Shown piece after piece: positions 21,410 to 22,722 of a DNA stretch of 22,722 nucleotides. The stretch's first letter is position 1; the number at the start of each line of letters is the position of its first letter. The stretch lies in assembly GCA_964579675.1 (NCBI GenBank), contig CAZOIA010000089.1, forward strand, positions 1 to 22,722. Reading direction: 5' to 3'. The translations under genes were made by a program, and so were the position numbers. Source of the DNA: CAZOIA01 sp964579675 (lineage in GTDB: Bacteria; Planctomycetota; Phycisphaerae; UBA1845; PWPN01). Below the pieces are notes generated by a model. That model ran no database searches, was not told the origin of the DNA, and was given only the letters and a program-made list of their open reading frames with translations.

Positions 21410-22522
21410 TCAGGCGCGCAGGGTCTCCTGTTGCAATGTCAGCCGTTCGAGTTGCTCAGGCCCCGGCTCGGACCCGACGCCGGGACCCGCCGGTGCGGTC
21501 ACTTGAGATGGGCCGGAAAGGACGATCTCCGGAACGGCCAGGTCCTTGTCGAAGAACCGGCGGCTGGGGAATATGTCGCAGGGATACTTCATGTTGGACA
21601 GCGTCGCCATCGCCATGCAATGCGAGGCCCCGACGCCCGACTCAACAATGCCTCCCACCCAGCACGGCACACCGGCCTGCTCGCAGATATCACGAATCTC
21701 CAGGGCAGGGGTCAGGCCGCCGACGCGGACCGGCTTGATATTGATCCATCGACAGGCCCCGATCTCGATGGCCTTGCGGGTCTTTGCCGGCGAGGTGATG
21801 CTTTCGTCCAGGCAAATCGGCGTGGCGATCTGCTTCTGAAGCGCGGCGTGGTCGATCAGGTCGTCATGCATCAGCGGCTGCTCGATCATGGCCAGGCCGT
21901 ATCGGTCCAACTGCCGGAACATGGGCACGTCCTTCAGCGTGTAAGCACTGTTGCAGTCGATGTGAAACACGGCGTCGGGGAAAGCGTTGTGGACCGCGGC
22001 GATCATGTTCAGGTCCCAGCCGGGAGCGTATTTCAGCTTCACCCGCTTGAACCCGGCCGCCACGGCCTGGTTGATCTTCTCCAACAGGGCGTCGATCGAC
22101 TCCATCACGCCGAAGTCGGCCCCGACGTCGATCACGGGGTTGCGTCCCCCCAGCGTACGCCACAAGGGCTCACCCTGACTCCGGGCGTAAAGGTCCCACC
22201 AGGCCATGTCCAGCGCACCCTTGGCGAACTGGTTTCCCTTGAAACACGACAGCTTGTTCTGCAGCTCCTGGCCGGAAGCGATGTCGCCCCCGAGGATGGC
22301 CGGCGCGAGAACGTCGCGCACGGTGAGAAAGACCCCCGCCGAGTACTCGGGGCAATAGGTCGGATGGTGGAAGGGTTGAGCTTCGCCCCAGCCATACGAC
22401 TCCCCGGAGCGTAATCGCACCAGCACGGATTCAACGGCGGCGTCGCTCCCGTATGCCGTTCGGAACGGATAGACCAACGGCATCCGAACCTGGTGAATAT
22501 CAATGGCGTCGATCGTCGGCAT
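21410..22522 (-). CDS. menC: o-succinylbenzoate synthase / N-succinylamino acid racemase family (enolase superfamily)
   Basis: The 370-residue protein is of the OSBS/NSAR branch of the enolase superfamily. The catalytic KxK is K162-L-K164; metal ligands are D189 (HIDCN), E214 (EQP) and D239 (CLDES); the second catalytic lysine is K263 (NIKPVRVGG). The capping domain spans about residues 1-125. OSBS makes o-succinylbenzoate in menaquinone synthesis; the same fold also racemises N-succinylamino acids, and in this branch both activities occur. No other men genes are in the window, so the pathway cannot be decided. ATG 22522 gives the canonical N-terminus (IHQVRMPLVYPFRTAYG). There is an extra Gly/Pro/Gln-rich C-terminal tail of about 25 residues. 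Confidence 0.88.
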   Translation of the reverse strand: MPTIDAIDIHQVRMPLVYPFRTAYGSDAAVESVLVRLRSGESYGWGEAQPFHHPTYCPEYSAGVFLTVRDVLAPAILGGDIASGQELQNKLSCFKGNQFAKGALDMAWWDLYARSQGEPLWRTLGGRNPVIDVGADFGVMESIDALLEKINQAVAAGFKRVKLKYAPGWDLNMIAAVHNAFPDAVFHIDCNSAYTLKDVPMFRQLDRYGLAMIEQPLMHDDLIDHAALQKQIATPICLDESITSPAKTRKAIEIGACRWINIKPVRVGGLTPALEIRDICEQAGVPCWVGGIVESGVGASHCMAMATLSNMKYPCDIFPSRRFFDKDLAVPEIVLSGPSQVTAPAGPGVGSEPGPEQLERLTLQQETLRA

Positions 22523-22606
22523 CGGTCGGACAGGCTACCAGCCGGCGGGCACTTCGGCAAGAGCGGGAGGTGGAAACGACGGTGCGTGATTCTGCTTGTC
22601 GTCGAG

Positions 22607-22722
22607 TTACGGGCAGCTTACCGCCCCGCCGTTGAGGCTCTTGATCAGGGCCATGTCGATCAGGTCAATGCTGCCATCAAGGTTCACGTCAAACCGCACG
22701 TCAGCCCCAAAAAGCGCCGAGC
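22607..22722 (-). CDS. partial: C-terminal dockerin-like repeat of a larger protein
   Basis: Only the last 37 codons are in the window; the gene continues past the right edge. The end reads FDVNLDGSIDLIDMALIKSL, the D-x-N-x-D-G-x-I-D-x-x-D calcium-loop pattern of type I dockerin repeats, and then a short tail with a single Cys (GGAVSCP) before TAA. Planctomycete secreted proteins often end in such repeats. No cohesin partner is visible here. Confidence 0.7.
   Translation of the reverse strand, partial: SALFGADVRFDVNLDGSIDLIDMALIKSLNGGAVSCP

Noticed and set aside
21206..22414. 402-codon plus-strand frame opposite menC
   Set aside because: Antisense shadow of a gene whose catalytic residues are all present on the minus strand.

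Overview
The window is GC-rich bacterial DNA and most likely comes from a member of the Planctomycetota (Phycisphaerae-like). The support is indirect: a secreted beta-propeller protein ending in a PEP-CTERM tail, a dockerin-type protein at the right edge, and a left-edge fragment resembling a conserved planctomycete/phage-like protein. The assignment is inference; no rRNA or tRNA gene is present.

The core, about 1.0-18.7 kb, is a large gas vesicle (gvp) locus. On the plus strand it runs: gvpA; a helical protein followed by a partial tandem-duplication chimera; a GvpC-like protein with 25-residue repeats; a protein with six DnaJ-type zinc-finger motifs; a non-coding stretch with two diverged copies of a hairpin-rich element; three small unrecognised genes; gvpN; a winged-helix protein; GvpF/L fused to a J-domain; a second GvpF/L; gvpG; gvpO; a tandem Get3/ArsA-like ATPase; a GvpA/J-type protein fused to a zinc ribbon; a GvpH-like Hsp20 protein; gvpK; a third GvpF/L; a GvpM-like protein; dnaK; and a second GvpH-like Hsp20 protein. 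Convergent on the minus strand are a CDC48/VAT-type double AAA+ ATPase and an uncharacterised partner gene.

The most notable feature is how much protein-handling machinery is built into the locus. The parts of an Hsp40 are split: the J-domain is attached to a GvpF/L shell-assembly protein and the CxxCxGxG zinc fingers sit in a separate gene. They are accompanied by a dedicated Hsp70, two Hsp20-type proteins, a tandem Get3-like ATPase with zinc-type CxxC pairs, and a Cdc48-type unfoldase. GvpA is extremely hydrophobic, so a plausible reading is a self-contained chaperone pathway that holds, delivers and recycles shell protein. That pathway is inferred from gene content and is not demonstrated.

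To the right of the locus are debris of mobile elements (a transposase fragment fused in frame to a serine-recombinase fragment, then a nonsense codon), a PEP-CTERM beta-propeller gene with a good sigma-70-type promoter, a convergent menC-type enolase-superfamily gene, and the C-terminus of a dockerin-like protein. The left edge carries a truncated remnant and about 600 bp of non-coding DNA with palindromes and a 51-bp repeat ahead of gvpA.
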